From positions 101,109-165,108 of the forward strand of contig WGMF01000012.1 in NCBI GenBank assembly GCA_016125215.1: a stretch of 64,000 nt of DNA, written 5' to 3'. This document shows, one piece after another, positions 33,994-43,420 of the stretch. The DNA comes from Phycisphaera sp. GTDB taxonomy: Bacteria > Planctomycetota > Phycisphaerae > Phycisphaerales > Phycisphaeraceae. The notes under the pieces were generated by a model, which searched no databases, was not told the origin of the DNA, and saw only the letters and a program-made list of their open reading frames with translations. How positions within the stretch are numbered: position 1 is the stretch's first letter; the number at the start of each line of letters is the position of its first letter. Made by a program: the position numbers and the translations under genes.

Positions 33994-36186
33994 TCAATTC
34001 GCATTAGTTGTAACCAAACTCGACTCGTCCTGCACGAGGCCGACCGACTCGACCTCGACACCCTTACTCACCTCGTTGTACCCAAGCACCCCCGCACCCG
34101 GAAGATGAGGCTCAAGCAGCCGGCGCACCTGCGCACGGACTTGCGGCGACGCGAGCACGACCGGCTGATGGCCGGCCTGCATCAGCCGATTCAGCTCACG
34201 CAGGATCGTCGCGGTGATCTTGTTGCCCACCGCCGGCGGCAGCGACACCGTCGTGCCCTCCGGGCCGCGATCGATGTACGACACCAACTGGTCCTCGAGC
34301 ATCGGGTCGAGGCTCACACAATACAGCCGCGGTTGATGCAAGCCGACGCGACCGACGCCGTCGAGCGCATCGTCCTGCGACTGCGGCGACTCGACATACT
34401 GGTTGCAGATCGTCCTGCGAAGCGTGTTGCGGACATACTCGGTGAGCACCTCGACATCGCGGGTGCGCGGGGCCCAGTCGCCCAGCGTCTCGACAATCGC
34501 CTCCATGTCGCGGATCGGCACGCGCTCGCGCAGCAGGTTCTGCAGCACCTTCTGCAGCTCGCCGGGCTTGATGACCGCCTTGTCGCCCTCAAGCACCTCA
34601 GCCACGAGCTTGGGCGTTCGGCTCTTGAGCTGCTGGATCAGATTATTCGTCTCCTCGCGAGTGAGAAGCTCGTGGCCGTGGCTCTTGACGACCTCCGTCA
34701 GGTGCGTCGCCAGCACGCTCACCGCGTCGACCACCGTGAAGTTCATGTTCTCAGCGTTCTGCTTCTGGCCGGCGTCGATCCACGTGGCCTCCAGACCAAA
34801 CGCCGGCTCACGTGTCGGGATACCCTGCAACTCCCCGCTCGCAAGGCCGCTGTTCATCGCCAGATACTGCCCCGGATAGACCTGGCCCGACGCCACCGCG
34901 TTCCCACGGATCTTGATGTGATAATCATTGGGCGTCAGTTGCATGTTGTCACGGATTCGCACCGGCGGCATCACCAGACCCAGCTCGCCCGCAAGCTGCC
35001 TGCGGATCATGCTGATGCGATCCAATAAATCCCCGCCCTGCGACGCGTCCACCAGCCTCACCAGCGCGTAACCGACCTCCAGCTCCATCGTGTCCACCGC
35101 GAGCATCTGCTCCACCGGTTGCTGCGCGGGGGCCGACTTCTTCTTCTCCTCCGCCGCCTGGGTCTGCGTCTGCTTCTCTTCGTTCTGCCTGACCATCATC
35201 GCCGCTACACCGAACACCCCACCGAGCATCACCATCGGCAGCATCGGCAGACCGGTGAACGCCATCGCAAAGAGGAAGCCCGACGTGATCGCCAGCGCCC
35301 GCCATCGGCTGGTCAACTGCCCCGCCAGGTCCGTTCCTAAATCACTGCGCCCGCTCGAACGTGTCACGATCAGACCGGCCGCGATCGAGATCACAAACGC
35401 GGGCAACTGGCTCACCAATCCGTCGCCGATCGTCAGCTTGGTAAAGACCTCCAGCGATTGCGGGATCGTCCAGCCCTTCTGGAAGACGCCGATCGCAAAC
35501 CCGCCGACGATGTTGACGAGCGTGATGATGATGCCCGCGATGGCGTCGCCACGCACGAACTTGGCGGCACCGTCCATGGCCCCGTAAAAATCCGCCTCCT
35601 GTGCGATCCGCTCACGGCGGGACCGCGCCTCTTTTTCATCGATCAGCCCCGCATTCAGGTCCGCGTCGATCGCCATCTGCTTGCCGGGCATCGCGTCCAA
35701 CGTGAAACGGGCCGCAACCTCCGAGATGCGCGTGGCACCCTTGGTGATCACCACGAACTGCACGATGATCAAAATGATAAAGAGCACAAGCCCGACCACG
35801 ATGCTGTTGCCCGAGACAAAGAGCGCAAAGGCCTCGATCACCCGCCCCGCCACCGCCGTCGCCGCGGTCGGGTCCGAGGCGTTGGCCGTCAGGATCATGC
35901 GCGTCGTGGCAATGTTGAGCACAAGCCGAAACAGCGTCGTGCCCAGGAGCAGCGACGGGAACACGGAGAACTCGAGCGGCGTGCCGACGAAAATCGTCGT
36001 CATCAAGATCACCGCCGCCAAAGCGAGGTTGGCCGCGATGAGCACGTCCATCAACATCGGCGGCATCGGCACGACGATGATCGCAAGCAGACACACAAAC
36101 GCCCCCGGCACGAGGAACGGGCGGTACGGCGTGAGCCGCCTCATGAGGTCCGCTATCGCGTTTTGTGCCCGTGTCTCTGCCATCAT
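33994..36186 (-). CDS. flhA: Flagellar export gate protein FlhA
   Basis: The 730-residue protein is the major export-gate component. Eight membrane segments lie in about residues 15-330, with the FHIPEP-type region (LLLGTTLFRLVLNIATTRMI) and the cytosolic loop MPGKQMAIDADLNAGLIDEK. A large cytosolic domain follows (about 370-730, including KIRGNAVASGQVYPGQYLAM and the flexible linker). The C-terminal domain docks export chaperones. ATG at 36186 follows CAGGATGAACA. A 9-bp hairpin (36210-36230) lies in the flhB-flhA gap. Confidence 0.97.
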   Translation of the reverse strand: MMAETRAQNAIADLMRRLTPYRPFLVPGAFVCLLAIIVVPMPPMLMDVLIAANLALAAVILMTTIFVGTPLEFSVFPSLLLGTTLFRLVLNIATTRMILTANASDPTAATAVAGRVIEAFALFVSGNSIVVGLVLFIILIIVQFVVITKGATRISEVAARFTLDAMPGKQMAIDADLNAGLIDEKEARSRRERIAQEADFYGAMDGAAKFVRGDAIAGIIITLVNIVGGFAIGVFQKGWTIPQSLEVFTKLTIGDGLVSQLPAFVISIAAGLIVTRSSGRSDLGTDLAGQLTSRWRALAITSGFLFAMAFTGLPMLPMVMLGGVFGVAAMMVRQNEEKQTQTQAAEEKKKSAPAQQPVEQMLAVDTMELEVGYALVRLVDASQGGDLLDRISMIRRQLAGELGLVMPPVRIRDNMQLTPNDYHIKIRGNAVASGQVYPGQYLAMNSGLASGELQGIPTREPAFGLEATWIDAGQKQNAENMNFTVVDAVSVLATHLTEVVKSHGHELLTREETNNLIQQLKSRTPKLVAEVLEGDKAVIKPGELQKVLQNLLRERVPIRDMEAIVETLGDWAPRTRDVEVLTEYVRNTLRRTICNQYVESPQSQDDALDGVGRVGLHQPRLYCVSLDPMLEDQLVSYIDRGPEGTTVSLPPAVGNKITATILRELNRLMQAGHQPVVLASPQVRAQVRRLLEPHLPGAGVLGYNEVSKGVEVESVGLVQDESSLVTTNAN

Positions 36187-36209
36187 TGTTCATCCTGAAC
36201 CTGCGAACG

Positions 36210-36230
36210 CCCACGCTCTCCGAGCGTGGG
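36210..36230 (-). other. Intercistronic hairpin between flhB and flhA
   Basis: CCCACGCTC and GAGCGTGGG form a perfect 9-bp stem with a 3-base loop, 24 bases before flhA. There is no T-run. It may protect or process the mRNA within the operon. Confidence 0.6.
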
Positions 36231-36255
36231 TCCCCCTACCCCGCCCCACGACACG

Positions 36256-37326
36256 CTAAGCCGACCGCTTCCCGCTGAGCCGATACACATACGCCAAAAT
36301 CTCCGCCACCGCGTTGTAAAACTCCGGCGGAACCTCCTGGCCGATCTCCACCGTACGGTAAAGCGCCCTGGCCAATTCTTTCCTCTCAACCATCGGCACC
36401 TCATGCACCGCGGCGAGTTGTCGGATTCGCAGCGCCATGAAGTCCGCGCCCTTGGCAATCACCTTCGGGGCCGACATCTTTTCACTCTCGTACCGCAGCG
36501 CCACCGCGAAGTGCGTCGGGTTGGTCACGATCACGTCCGCACGCGGCACCGCCTGGGCGATCCGCTGCAAAGCGAGCTGGCGTGCCACACGCGAACGTCG
36601 CTGACGGATGAGCGGGTCGCCCTCCATCCGCTTGTATTCCTCCTTCACCTCCTGCTTGGTCATGCGCAGGTCGCGCAACCGTTGCCAGCGCTGGAAGGCG
36701 TAGTCGATGATCGCCAGAACCAGCAACAGCGCCGCGAGCTTGATGGCCAACAGGTAAACCAATTCCCCCGACGCCGCGAGCAGCGAGGCCGCGTCAAGCT
36801 CCGCCAGGATCACGATCCGGGGCAGGTCCTGGATGACAAACACCGTCGCCACCACCGCGATGACCAGCACCTTGGCCAGCGACATCACCAGCCGAATCCC
36901 CGCGCGGGCATCGAAGAGGTGTGCCAGGCCCGACAACGGCGAGAGCTTGGCCAGGTTCAATTCCAACGGCTTGGCGGTGAAGATCAAGCCCACCTGCGAC
37001 ACGCTGGCCACGAGCGCCACCGCGCTGATCCCCAGCAGCACCGGCAGCACGCCCATTGCGAGCATCTTGGTCGAGAACCACGTGATCGACGCCAGGTCGT
37101 CCGTGCGCGTCGGGTTGTTCACGTAAGACGAAGAGAGCATGACCTCGACCGTGGTGCGCAGCGTCATGAACAGGCGCTGACCGAAAAAGTTCAGCAGCAA
37201 CACCGCGGCCAGAAGGGATACCGCGGCGGTGAGGTCCTGGCTCCGCGCGACGTTGCCCTCCTGCCGGGCTTCCTGTTGCCGGCGGGCGGTCGGTTGTTCT
37301 GTTTTTTCCTGGTCGGTCTCGGCCAC
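36256..37326 (-). CDS. flhB: Flagellar export switch protein FlhB
   Basis: The 356-residue protein switches the export gate from rod/hook to filament substrates. It has a charged N-terminus (ETDQEKTEQPTARRQQEA), four membrane segments (about residues 30-215), and a cytosolic domain with the self-cleaving NPTH (about 269-272, in IVTNPTHFAVALRYE). The start is GTG at 37326. The gap to fliR carries the dyad TTACA-TTG-TGTTA (37334-37348), which includes the fliR stop codon. Confidence 0.97.
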   Translation of the reverse strand: MAETDQEKTEQPTARRQQEARQEGNVARSQDLTAAVSLLAAVLLLNFFGQRLFMTLRTTVEVMLSSSYVNNPTRTDDLASITWFSTKMLAMGVLPVLLGISAVALVASVSQVGLIFTAKPLELNLAKLSPLSGLAHLFDARAGIRLVMSLAKVLVIAVVATVFVIQDLPRIVILAELDAASLLAASGELVYLLAIKLAALLLVLAIIDYAFQRWQRLRDLRMTKQEVKEEYKRMEGDPLIRQRRSRVARQLALQRIAQAVPRADVIVTNPTHFAVALRYESEKMSAPKVIAKGADFMALRIRQLAAVHEVPMVERKELARALYRTVEIGQEVPPEFYNAVAEILAYVYRLSGKRSA

Positions 37327-37344
37327 GGCTTACCTTACATTGTG

Positions 37345-38151
37345 TTACATCCCGAAGAAATACGCCAACTGCGTCAGTGTCCGGTTCATCGAACCCTCGA
37401 ACGCCCCATTAATCACCGCCAGCGCCGCGATGACGAGGCTCACGCCCACGAGGATGCGCAGGGGGAAGCCGACGCTGAGGATGTTCATCTGCGGGACGGT
37501 GCGTGCGATAAAGCCCATCGCGACGGTCTCAAGAAAGACCAGGCAGAGCAGCGGCGCCGCCACGCGCACCGCAAGCTCGAACGCCGCGTTGGCCATGCCC
37601 ATGAGCAGCGACACGAGCGACACGCCGGGGTGAAACCCGCCAAGCGGGACGTGCCCGAAGGTGTCGATGAGCGTGCCGAGCACCACACGGTGACCGCCGA
37701 GCAACAGGAACGTCACGAGCGCCATGTAGTAAAAAAACTCGCCCATGATGCCGGACTGCTCGTCGAGTTCGGGGTTGTAGATGCCCGCCAGGCCCATGCC
37801 CAGTTGCTGGTCGATGACGTGGCCCGAGACCTGCATGGCCACCAGGGGCAGCGAAACGATAAACCCGATGACGAGGCCGATCATCAGTTCACTGGCAATC
37901 GCGCCGATGAGTTGCCACAGCCCCATCGGGTGGTCGATGAACGGCGCGATGAGCGCGGCGCTGGGCCTGTTTGCGGTCAGAAGCACGGGGTAGATACAGA
38001 GGCTCAGCAGCAGCGCGAGCATCGCCTTGACGCGCATCGGGATGCCGAGGCTTCCGAAGACCGGGCCGTAGAGGAAGATGCCCGTCAGCCGAAAGAGCAC
38101 GAGCAGCCACGCGGGCAGGTGTCGGAGGATGGGTTCGAGTGAAGCGGACAT
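37345..38151 (-). CDS. fliR: Flagellar export gate protein FliR
   Basis: The 268-residue, highly hydrophobic protein is a core export-gate subunit with FliP and FliQ. VLFRLTGIFLYGPVFGSLGI near the start, then IYPVLLTANRPS, GLVIGFIVSLPLVAMQVSGH and QQLGMGLAGIYNPE are typical. Six membrane segments are predicted. The order fliP-fliQ-fliR-flhB-flhA is the usual one. The stop codon is embedded in a 15-bp dyad shared with other sites in this window. Confidence 0.95.
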   Translation of the reverse strand: MSASLEPILRHLPAWLLVLFRLTGIFLYGPVFGSLGIPMRVKAMLALLLSLCIYPVLLTANRPSAALIAPFIDHPMGLWQLIGAIASELMIGLVIGFIVSLPLVAMQVSGHVIDQQLGMGLAGIYNPELDEQSGIMGEFFYYMALVTFLLLGGHRVVLGTLIDTFGHVPLGGFHPGVSLVSLLMGMANAAFELAVRVAAPLLCLVFLETVAMGFIARTVPQMNILSVGFPLRILVGVSLVIAALAVINGAFEGSMNRTLTQLAYFFGM

Positions 38152-38220
38152 AAGTCAGATAAATCTCAATATCACACGGTCTTACGTGTATTCAACGCCG
38201 GGGAAAACTTCCGGGGGGGG

Positions 38221-38475
38221 TTAGGAGCCGGAGAACATGCGGGAGGCGAATTCGAGCATCTGGGTGACGAGCCAGGGGGCGATGAAGATAGAGACCAGCC
38301 CCATGGCGACGATCTTGGGCACGAAGCTGAGGGTTTGTTCCTGGATCTGCGTGACAGCCTGGAGCAGGGAGATGACCAGCCCGATGACGAGCCCCGCGAG
38401 GAGGATCGGTGCGCTGAGCACGAGCATGGCGACGAGCGCTTCCCGAACGAGGTCCACCGCGGCGTCAACTGTCAT
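38221..38475 (-). CDS. fliQ: Flagellar export gate protein FliQ
   Basis: The 84-residue protein has two membrane helices (about 14-38 and 48-74) with the conserved LVIGLVISLLQAVTQIQEQT and LSFVPKIVAM. It packs around FliP in the export gate. Length is normal (about 89). The 69-base gap to fliR contains the phrase AAAACTTCCGGGGG seen in other intergenic regions of the window. Confidence 0.96.
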   Translation of the reverse strand: MTVDAAVDLVREALVAMLVLSAPILLAGLVIGLVISLLQAVTQIQEQTLSFVPKIVAMGLVSIFIAPWLVTQMLEFASRMFSGS

Positions 38476-38542
38476 AGTTCTGTCTCACTTTATTCAGATA
38501 GGGCTGATTTGAACAAAACAACACACTTTCAGGAATTACAAT

Positions 38543-39469
38543 CTAAGTCGTCACACCCGGCACCGCGAAACTCGAGAGCAGGTTGCCCGTGACGAGCATC
38601 CACCCGTCGACCAAAACAAAGAGCAGCAGCTTGAAGGGCAGGCTGATGAGCACGGGCGGGAGCATGAGCATGCCCATCGAGATCAGCACGCTGGAGACGA
38701 CCATGTCGATAATCAAAAACGGCAGGTAGAGCCGGAACGCCAGGAGGAAGGCGGTCTTGAGTTCGCTGAGGATGAAGGCCGGCACGAGCGTGAGCATGTC
38801 GACGTCGCCGCGCGTCAGACGGGCGGGGTCGGAGGTGTCGACGCCGCGGTAGTTGAGGATGAGGTAGATGTCGGACCAGTTGCCGGCATGGTCTATCTGG
38901 GCAAACATGAAATCGCGCATCGGCTCCCTTGCCGCGGCCCAGGCCTGGTCGTAATTTTCAAAGCGATCCTGCTGCATGGGCTGCAAAAACTCTTTGTTCA
39001 TCCGGTCGAGCGTCGGGGCCATGACGAGGAATGTCAGGAAGAGCGAAAGCCCCACGATCACCTGGCTCGGCGGGAGGGATTGCGTGCCGATGGCCTGACG
39101 TAAAAGCGAGAGCACGACGACGATGCGTGTGAAGCTGGTGCAGAGGATCAGGATGCCCGGCGCCACGGTGAGCACCGTGAGCATGAGCATGATGGAGATG
39201 GGCGTCGAGAGGCTTGATGGCCGGAGGGTATTGGCGGTCGGGGCTTGATCGGTTGCGTGACTGGAGCCGCCAAAGCGTTCGGGGATTAATCGGGCTGCGC
39301 CGTCGAGCACGGTGAGCGGGTTGGCGGGATCAACCGTCACGTTGGATTGGGCGTTGCGTGAATCCAGCGATTGATCTTGCGCAGAAACGGTGTTTGAAAA
39401 CCATAGAACAGTCAGCGTCACCGCCACGAAGTGTAACAGGATTGACCCGCGTGGGATGGATCGTTTCAT
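38543..39469 (-). CDS. fliP: Flagellar export gate protein FliP
   Basis: The 308-residue protein has a cleavable signal peptide (LHFVAVTLTVLWFSNTVSA) and a periplasmic stretch. The FliP core follows: LVLTVAPGILILCTSF-type helix (here VLTVAPGILILCTSFTRIVV), LRQAIGTQSLPPSQVIVGLS and LVPAFILSELKTAFLLAF. It forms the export pore with FliQ and FliR. The ATG at 39469 overlaps the fliO stop by four bases, indicating coupling. Confidence 0.96.
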   Translation of the reverse strand: MKRSIPRGSILLHFVAVTLTVLWFSNTVSAQDQSLDSRNAQSNVTVDPANPLTVLDGAARLIPERFGGSSHATDQAPTANTLRPSSLSTPISIMLMLTVLTVAPGILILCTSFTRIVVVLSLLRQAIGTQSLPPSQVIVGLSLFLTFLVMAPTLDRMNKEFLQPMQQDRFENYDQAWAAAREPMRDFMFAQIDHAGNWSDIYLILNYRGVDTSDPARLTRGDVDMLTLVPAFILSELKTAFLLAFRLYLPFLIIDMVVSSVLISMGMLMLPPVLISLPFKLLLFVLVDGWMLVTGNLLSSFAVPGVTT

Positions 39470-40395
39470 GTGGCGCGTCTCCCGAAAGAGATCGCCCTGA
39501 GTCGGCCGATCAGGGCCGAGACCTGCTCGCGGGCACGGTCCACCGAGTGTTCGGTTTCGTCAGCGCCGCCGTCTTGAATGACATCCGCTTCATCGAGGTT
39601 GTTGTTGAAGTTGTGAAGCATCTGCGTGAAGCCCTCGCTGATGCTGCGGGGCTTGGAGGCGTTGACGGAGCCGATGAGTGACGCCACCTCGTCGGGGTCG
39701 CTCACTTCGCAGAGCGTCCTCATGCCTTGGGATGAATCGTTCACCACGAGGATGCGTCCGCCGACGCGCAGGAGCAGGACGTGGTTGCGCGGCGCGACGG
39801 TCGTGCGAGAGAGCACCTGCACCGCCTGCGACCGACCGGCCGCGGCCACGCGCCCACCCAGCCGCTGCATGGCCAGGCGTGTAAACAGGATCATGGCAAT
39901 CACCAAACCCAATGCCGACAGGGTTTTGAGCGCCCAGCCACTTGAGGACCCCGTGGAACGAGACCCCGACGCGGCCAGCCACGGAACAACCCCGCCACGC
40001 GATTGGGCGAGTCCTGTTGTCTCTGAATTCGACGCCGAACCCCCCGTTTGCAAGGCACCGCCCCTGCCGAGGGGCAACAGGTCGTTGGGGGAAACAGGCA
40101 CCACGGGCGCTGCGGGCTTGACCTCGATGGCATTGGTGGGTGCCGCCTCGACAGAAGCCACCGGGGCTATCGCTTGGTCAGCGTCACGCACCTTGGCGGG
40201 TTGTTCATCACGGGCCAGCTTTTGCGCCAACTCGATCAGCCGATTGGCTTCCACCGTGCCGTCCGCGTGTTCCTGTGCCACGGCAGGCCCGGCGCACCAA
40301 AGAACACACACACACAACAACACACCGGACACCCAACGTGTCCCGTGCACATCACCACGCCATAAACCTGCGTATCCCGGCACTTGGCCCTCCAT
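39466..40395 (-). CDS. fliO: FliO-like export assembly protein
   Basis: The 309-residue protein has a signal-like segment (VSGVLLCVCVLWCAGPAVA), a Pro/Ser-rich periplasmic region and one membrane helix near residues 165-185 (LSALGLVIAMILFTRLAM). A FliO-type cytosolic part follows (VQVLSRTTVAPRNHVLLLRV, GGRILVVNDSSQGMRTLCEV). FliO aids FliP assembly. The position directly before fliP, with overlapping stop and start, supports the call. A GTG at about 40347 would remove 16 residues and give a cleaner signal peptide. Confidence 0.85.
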   Translation of the reverse strand: MEGQVPGYAGLWRGDVHGTRWVSGVLLCVCVLWCAGPAVAQEHADGTVEANRLIELAQKLARDEQPAKVRDADQAIAPVASVEAAPTNAIEVKPAAPVVPVSPNDLLPLGRGGALQTGGSASNSETTGLAQSRGGVVPWLAASGSRSTGSSSGWALKTLSALGLVIAMILFTRLAMQRLGGRVAAAGRSQAVQVLSRTTVAPRNHVLLLRVGGRILVVNDSSQGMRTLCEVSDPDEVASLIGSVNASKPRSISEGFTQMLHNFNNNLDEADVIQDGGADETEHSVDRAREQVSALIGRLRAISFGRRAT

Positions 40396-40436
40396 GGCCC
40401 TGTTTGCCGATCCGAGTAAACGAATCTTAAACTATA

Positions 40437-40457
40437 TGTTGAACATCCTGTTCAACA
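40437..40457. promoter_or_regulatory. Perfect dyad in the fliN-fliO gap
   Basis: TGTTGAACA, three bases, then TGTTCAACA is a perfect 9+3+9 palindrome in an AT-rich spacer 42 bases before fliO. Its core ACA-N3-TGT matches the shorter dyads found elsewhere in the window. It may be an operator or an mRNA hairpin. Confidence 0.6.
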
Positions 40458-40522
40458 CCCCCCGCCCTCCCAGCGAAACCATCATAACCGATTCACCCTC
40501 GGACATGTCAAACCCGGAAGCC

Positions 40523-41020
40523 TCAATGCGTGCCGCTCGTCTCGGCCTGCATTTCCGCGGCCGCCTGCGCTTCGGCTTCGAGGTCCGCAACGATCTCACT
40601 CACACGGATACAGAAATTATCGTTGAGCACCAGCACCTCGCCCCGCGCCACGAGTCGCTGGTTCACGTAAACATCCACCGGGTCGCCGGCCAGCTTATCC
40701 AGCTCGACCACCGCGCCCTCGCCGAGCTTGAGCACGTCCTCCACGAGCATCTGCGTTCTGCCCAGTTCGATCGTCACGTGCAGGTCGACATCGCTGAGCA
40801 GCTCGATACCCTTGGCGTCGGGTTTACCGGTCGGCTTGGGTGTCAGGTCGGGGATGTTCAGGGCCGCGGCGTCTGCCACATCGCTGGCTGCTGCCTCCTC
40901 CTCACCGGCCGCATCCACACTCTGGGCGACCTCCTTGAGGTCGTCGATCGAAGCCTGCGCCTCGGCCATCGCCTGGTCCACAAGGCTTTGAACGTCGTTC
41001 TCGCTGGGTCCGTCAGCCAT
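40523..41020 (-). CDS. fliN: Flagellar switch protein FliN with extended N-terminus
   Basis: The 164-residue protein has a C-terminal SpoA domain (about residues 70-148: [58 protein letters not shown]) that defines FliN of the C ring. The first 65 residues are acidic and helical and begin [19 protein letters not shown], which resembles the EIDALL peptide at the start of FliM that binds CheY. fliM itself is absent between fliL and fliN. I chose the ATG at 41020; the frame is open 18 codons further. Confidence 0.93.
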   Translation of the reverse strand: MADGPSENDVQSLVDQAMAEAQASIDDLKEVAQSVDAAGEEEAAASDVADAAALNIPDLTPKPTGKPDAKGIELLSDVDLHVTIELGRTQMLVEDVLKLGEGAVVELDKLAGDPVDVYVNQRLVARGEVLVLNDNFCIRVSEIVADLEAEAQAAAEMQAETSGTH

Positions 41021-41198
41021 GACCAAATCGCCCGTTCGTCCTGAACTTCTACCGGCGCGGATCGCACCGCGCAAACCTTGCTCTGTTATCGGTCAACGTG
41101 CGGTTGAAGCTGTGTTTTTTCCTGAGCCTGGGGCTTGAAACCCCAACCCATCGCCTGGGCCTGTCCGTCGAGGGATCACCCCTGGGTCCGCCCCGGGC

Positions 41199-41723
41199 TT
41201 AGAACAAGGGCAATTGCGTGCATTTTCGGATCACCACTTCCTGCACCACGCTCTTGCCCTCTTCATCCTTGGGCAGCCTCGCGTCGAGCGCCGCCTTGAT
41301 CTGACGGGTCAGCGTGGCAAGGGTCGGCTCGGTCAGGTGGGCGGGGTCGGCCCGGCGGAAGATGGTCGCGATGTCCGACGTGATCGCGGCCGACATGTCT
41401 TTGATGTCGGTCTTGACCGAGTCCTGGTACTTGCGCTTGACGACAATATAGACCTCGGTGTCGTATAGGAACATCTTGCCGCTGCGGGTGTTCTGGAACT
41501 TCTCCGCGACGACAAGCTCCTCGACCGGCGCATCCATGATGGCCAAGGCGTCCTGCGCGGCGCCCTCGGCGTGGGCGGATCGGGGCTTGCCCGAGAGCAT
41601 GAAGACCGCCGAGATCGCGACGGCTTCCACGATCAAAACCACCGCCAGCATCAGCAGCGTCTTGAGTGGGAATTTTCTCTTGGCTTCCGCGGGCGCGGCG
41701 GTTGCGGTTTTCTCTTCAGCCAT
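41199..41723 (-). CDS. fliL: Flagellar stator-associated protein FliL
   Basis: The 174-residue protein has a short cytosolic N-terminus (KRKFPLK), one membrane helix (about residues 19-42, TLLMLAVVLIVEAVAISAVF) and a periplasmic domain. The latter includes KYQDSVKTDIKDMSAAITSD and a C-terminal DEEGKSVVQEVVIRKCTQLP, as in FliL, which stabilises stators. It follows motB by 45 bases. Sequence similarity to FliL is modest; context adds support. Confidence 0.85.
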   Translation of the reverse strand: MAEEKTATAAPAEAKRKFPLKTLLMLAVVLIVEAVAISAVFMLSGKPRSAHAEGAAQDALAIMDAPVEELVVAEKFQNTRSGKMFLYDTEVYIVVKRKYQDSVKTDIKDMSAAITSDIATIFRRADPAHLTEPTLATLTRQIKAALDARLPKDEEGKSVVQEVVIRKCTQLPLF

Positions 41724-41768
41724 GTCGTAACCCCATGTCGCGGGTGGTTTCGTGTCGTGTGTTCAAAC

Positions 41769-42485
41769 TCAAGGCTCGGTCTGTGGCCTGGTGAAATCCT
41801 CTGTCAGGGCTTCGGACTGGATGATCTCCACGCGGCGGTTGGGCTCGAGTTGCTGGGTCTGGTAAACACCCTGGATCATCGGCTCGCGGTCGCCACAGGA
41901 GATCAGCCGAATGCGTTCCGCCTTGATCCCCAGCTCCCCAACAAGCCAGGCCTCGACCGCCTTGGCCCGCGCGTAACCTAAATCACTCAGGTCCGCGAAG
42001 CGCTTGCCCGGGCCGACTTCCACAACCTCCGAGGTCGATGCGTGCCCGCGCAGCTCGATCTTGTTTGTCAGACCACGGACCTCTTCCGCAGCCTGGACCA
42101 GTTTGGCCCTGGCCCTGTCATCTAAATCGGCCGATCCCGGCTCGAACGTAACGTAACCCCCCGTCACAAACTTCAAATCTTCTCGGACCCGCGTCACCCG
42201 GTCCTGCCGACCGTCCACGCCGGGGTCCTGGGCGTTGGAGAGCTGCGGCTGACGGAAGGTCCGGGGTGTCTCGGACGTATAGAGCGGCACGGGCGCGGTG
42301 CCCGTCTCCATGTTGAACGCCTGGTGGATCGACTGAACCGCCTTGGTGTACTGCGGGCGGTCCTTCTTGATCTCGGACATGGCAACGAGCATGATGAAAA
42401 ACACCAGCAGCAGCGACATCATGTCCCCGTAGGTCAGAACCCACAGCGGCGCGCCCTCGGGTGGACAGTTGCATTTATCGGGCAT
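41769..42485 (-). CDS. motB: Flagellar motor stator protein MotB
   Basis: The 238-residue protein has the MotB layout: short N-terminus, one membrane helix with the ion-binding Asp21 (LTYGDMMSLLLVFFIMLVAM), a plug/linker, and an OmpA-like peptidoglycan-binding domain (about residues 110-225, with KIELRGHAS, LGYARAKAVEAWLV and EPNRRVEII). It works with MotA in the stator. The residues alone do not settle whether H+ or Na+ is used. It begins 17 bases after motA. Confidence 0.94.
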   Translation of the reverse strand: MPDKCNCPPEGAPLWVLTYGDMMSLLLVFFIMLVAMSEIKKDRPQYTKAVQSIHQAFNMETGTAPVPLYTSETPRTFRQPQLSNAQDPGVDGRQDRVTRVREDLKFVTGGYVTFEPGSADLDDRARAKLVQAAEEVRGLTNKIELRGHASTSEVVEVGPGKRFADLSDLGYARAKAVEAWLVGELGIKAERIRLISCGDREPMIQGVYQTQQLEPNRRVEIIQSEALTEDFTRPQTEP

Positions 42486-42502
42486 CGTTCACTCCCCCTG
42501 GG

Positions 42503-43279
42503 TCAGGCGGCCTTATCTTCCTCTTCGACCTTGCGCATCGACGGCGGGAGGAAGGTCGTAAGTTTCTGCTCGACGATGCGCGGGTTGTCGCCGCTCTGGA
42601 TCGCCATGACGCCCTTGATGATGATGGTCTTCACGAGCACCTCCTCGGCGTTTCGCCGGGCGAGGCGGTCCGAGAGCGGGATGGCCAGCGCGTTGGCAAT
42701 AACCGCGCCGTAGAGCGTGGTCAGGATGGCCACCGCCATACCGGGGCCGATCTTCGAGGGGTCGTCCATGTTCTGGAGCATGACGACCAGCCCGACAAGG
42801 GTCCCGATCATGCCGAACGCCGGGGCGTACTTGGCCACACCGTCGAGCACCTGTTTGTAGTTGTCGTGACGGGCGGCGATGTTGTCGAGCTCGCTGTTGA
42901 GGATGGCCTCGATCAGTTCCGGGTCCGTCCCGTCGACCGCCATCTGGATGCCGCGCACGATGAAGGGGTCGTCGATGTCCTTGGTGGTGTTCTCCAGGCT
43001 CAGGATGCCGTCACGCCGGGCGATCTCCGCGTAGGAGACCATGTCTTCTATAAGCTTCTGGATGCTGCTGGACTGATGAAAGAAAACCTTCTTGATAGAA
43101 GAGAAAGTCCGTTTCACCGTGCCGGCGGGCTGGGCAAAAAAGATAATCGTGCTCGTCCCACCGAGGACCAGGATCACGCTGGGGATATCGATGTAATAGG
43201 TGATGTTGCCGCTGGCCAGCAGCGCCCACGCGATCAGCACCCACGTGCCGAGAAAACCAAAAAGTGAACCCAGGTCCAT
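42503..43279 (-). CDS. motA: Flagellar motor stator protein MotA
   Basis: The 258-residue protein has four membrane helices, a cytosolic loop between helices 2 and 3 (about 55-165) that contacts FliG, and the conserved Pro-containing PAFGMIGTLVGLVVMLQNM and TTLYGAVIANALAIPLSDRL. Length is near the Bacillus/PomA type (about 255-270), shorter than enteric MotA. GAGGA precedes the ATG by eight bases. A 141-base gap separates it from flbD, so a promoter there is possible. Confidence 0.95.
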   Translation of the reverse strand: MDLGSLFGFLGTWVLIAWALLASGNITYYIDIPSVILVLGGTSTIIFFAQPAGTVKRTFSSIKKVFFHQSSSIQKLIEDMVSYAEIARRDGILSLENTTKDIDDPFIVRGIQMAVDGTDPELIEAILNSELDNIAARHDNYKQVLDGVAKYAPAFGMIGTLVGLVVMLQNMDDPSKIGPGMAVAILTTLYGAVIANALAIPLSDRLARRNAEEVLVKTIIIKGVMAIQSGDNPRIVEQKLTTFLPPSMRKVEEEDKAA

Positions 43280-43420
43280 CGTGAATCCTCAATGCCGATT
43301 GTGACGTACAGCCACGCTGTTCTTATCGGTCTTGCCAAAGGGTTGGGATCAATGCTCCAATCGACTGCTGCAAATGGGGTTATCCAGCCGTCAGCGACGC
43401 GATTATCGGCCCCTTCCGTA

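Noticed and set aside
36226..38142. 638-residue plus-strand ORF antisense to flhB/fliR
   Set aside because: His/Arg/Gln-rich shadow frame; flhB and fliR on the other strand are unambiguous.
41088..43410. CCGATAA boxes (41088-41096, 43329-43336, 43403-43410, 58257-58264) resembling sigma-28 -10 elements upstream of fliN, motA and the regulator operon
   Set aside because: None has a TAAA-type -35 element at the right distance, and the same word also occurs where no promoter is expected (42475-42482 in motB, 60784-60791).
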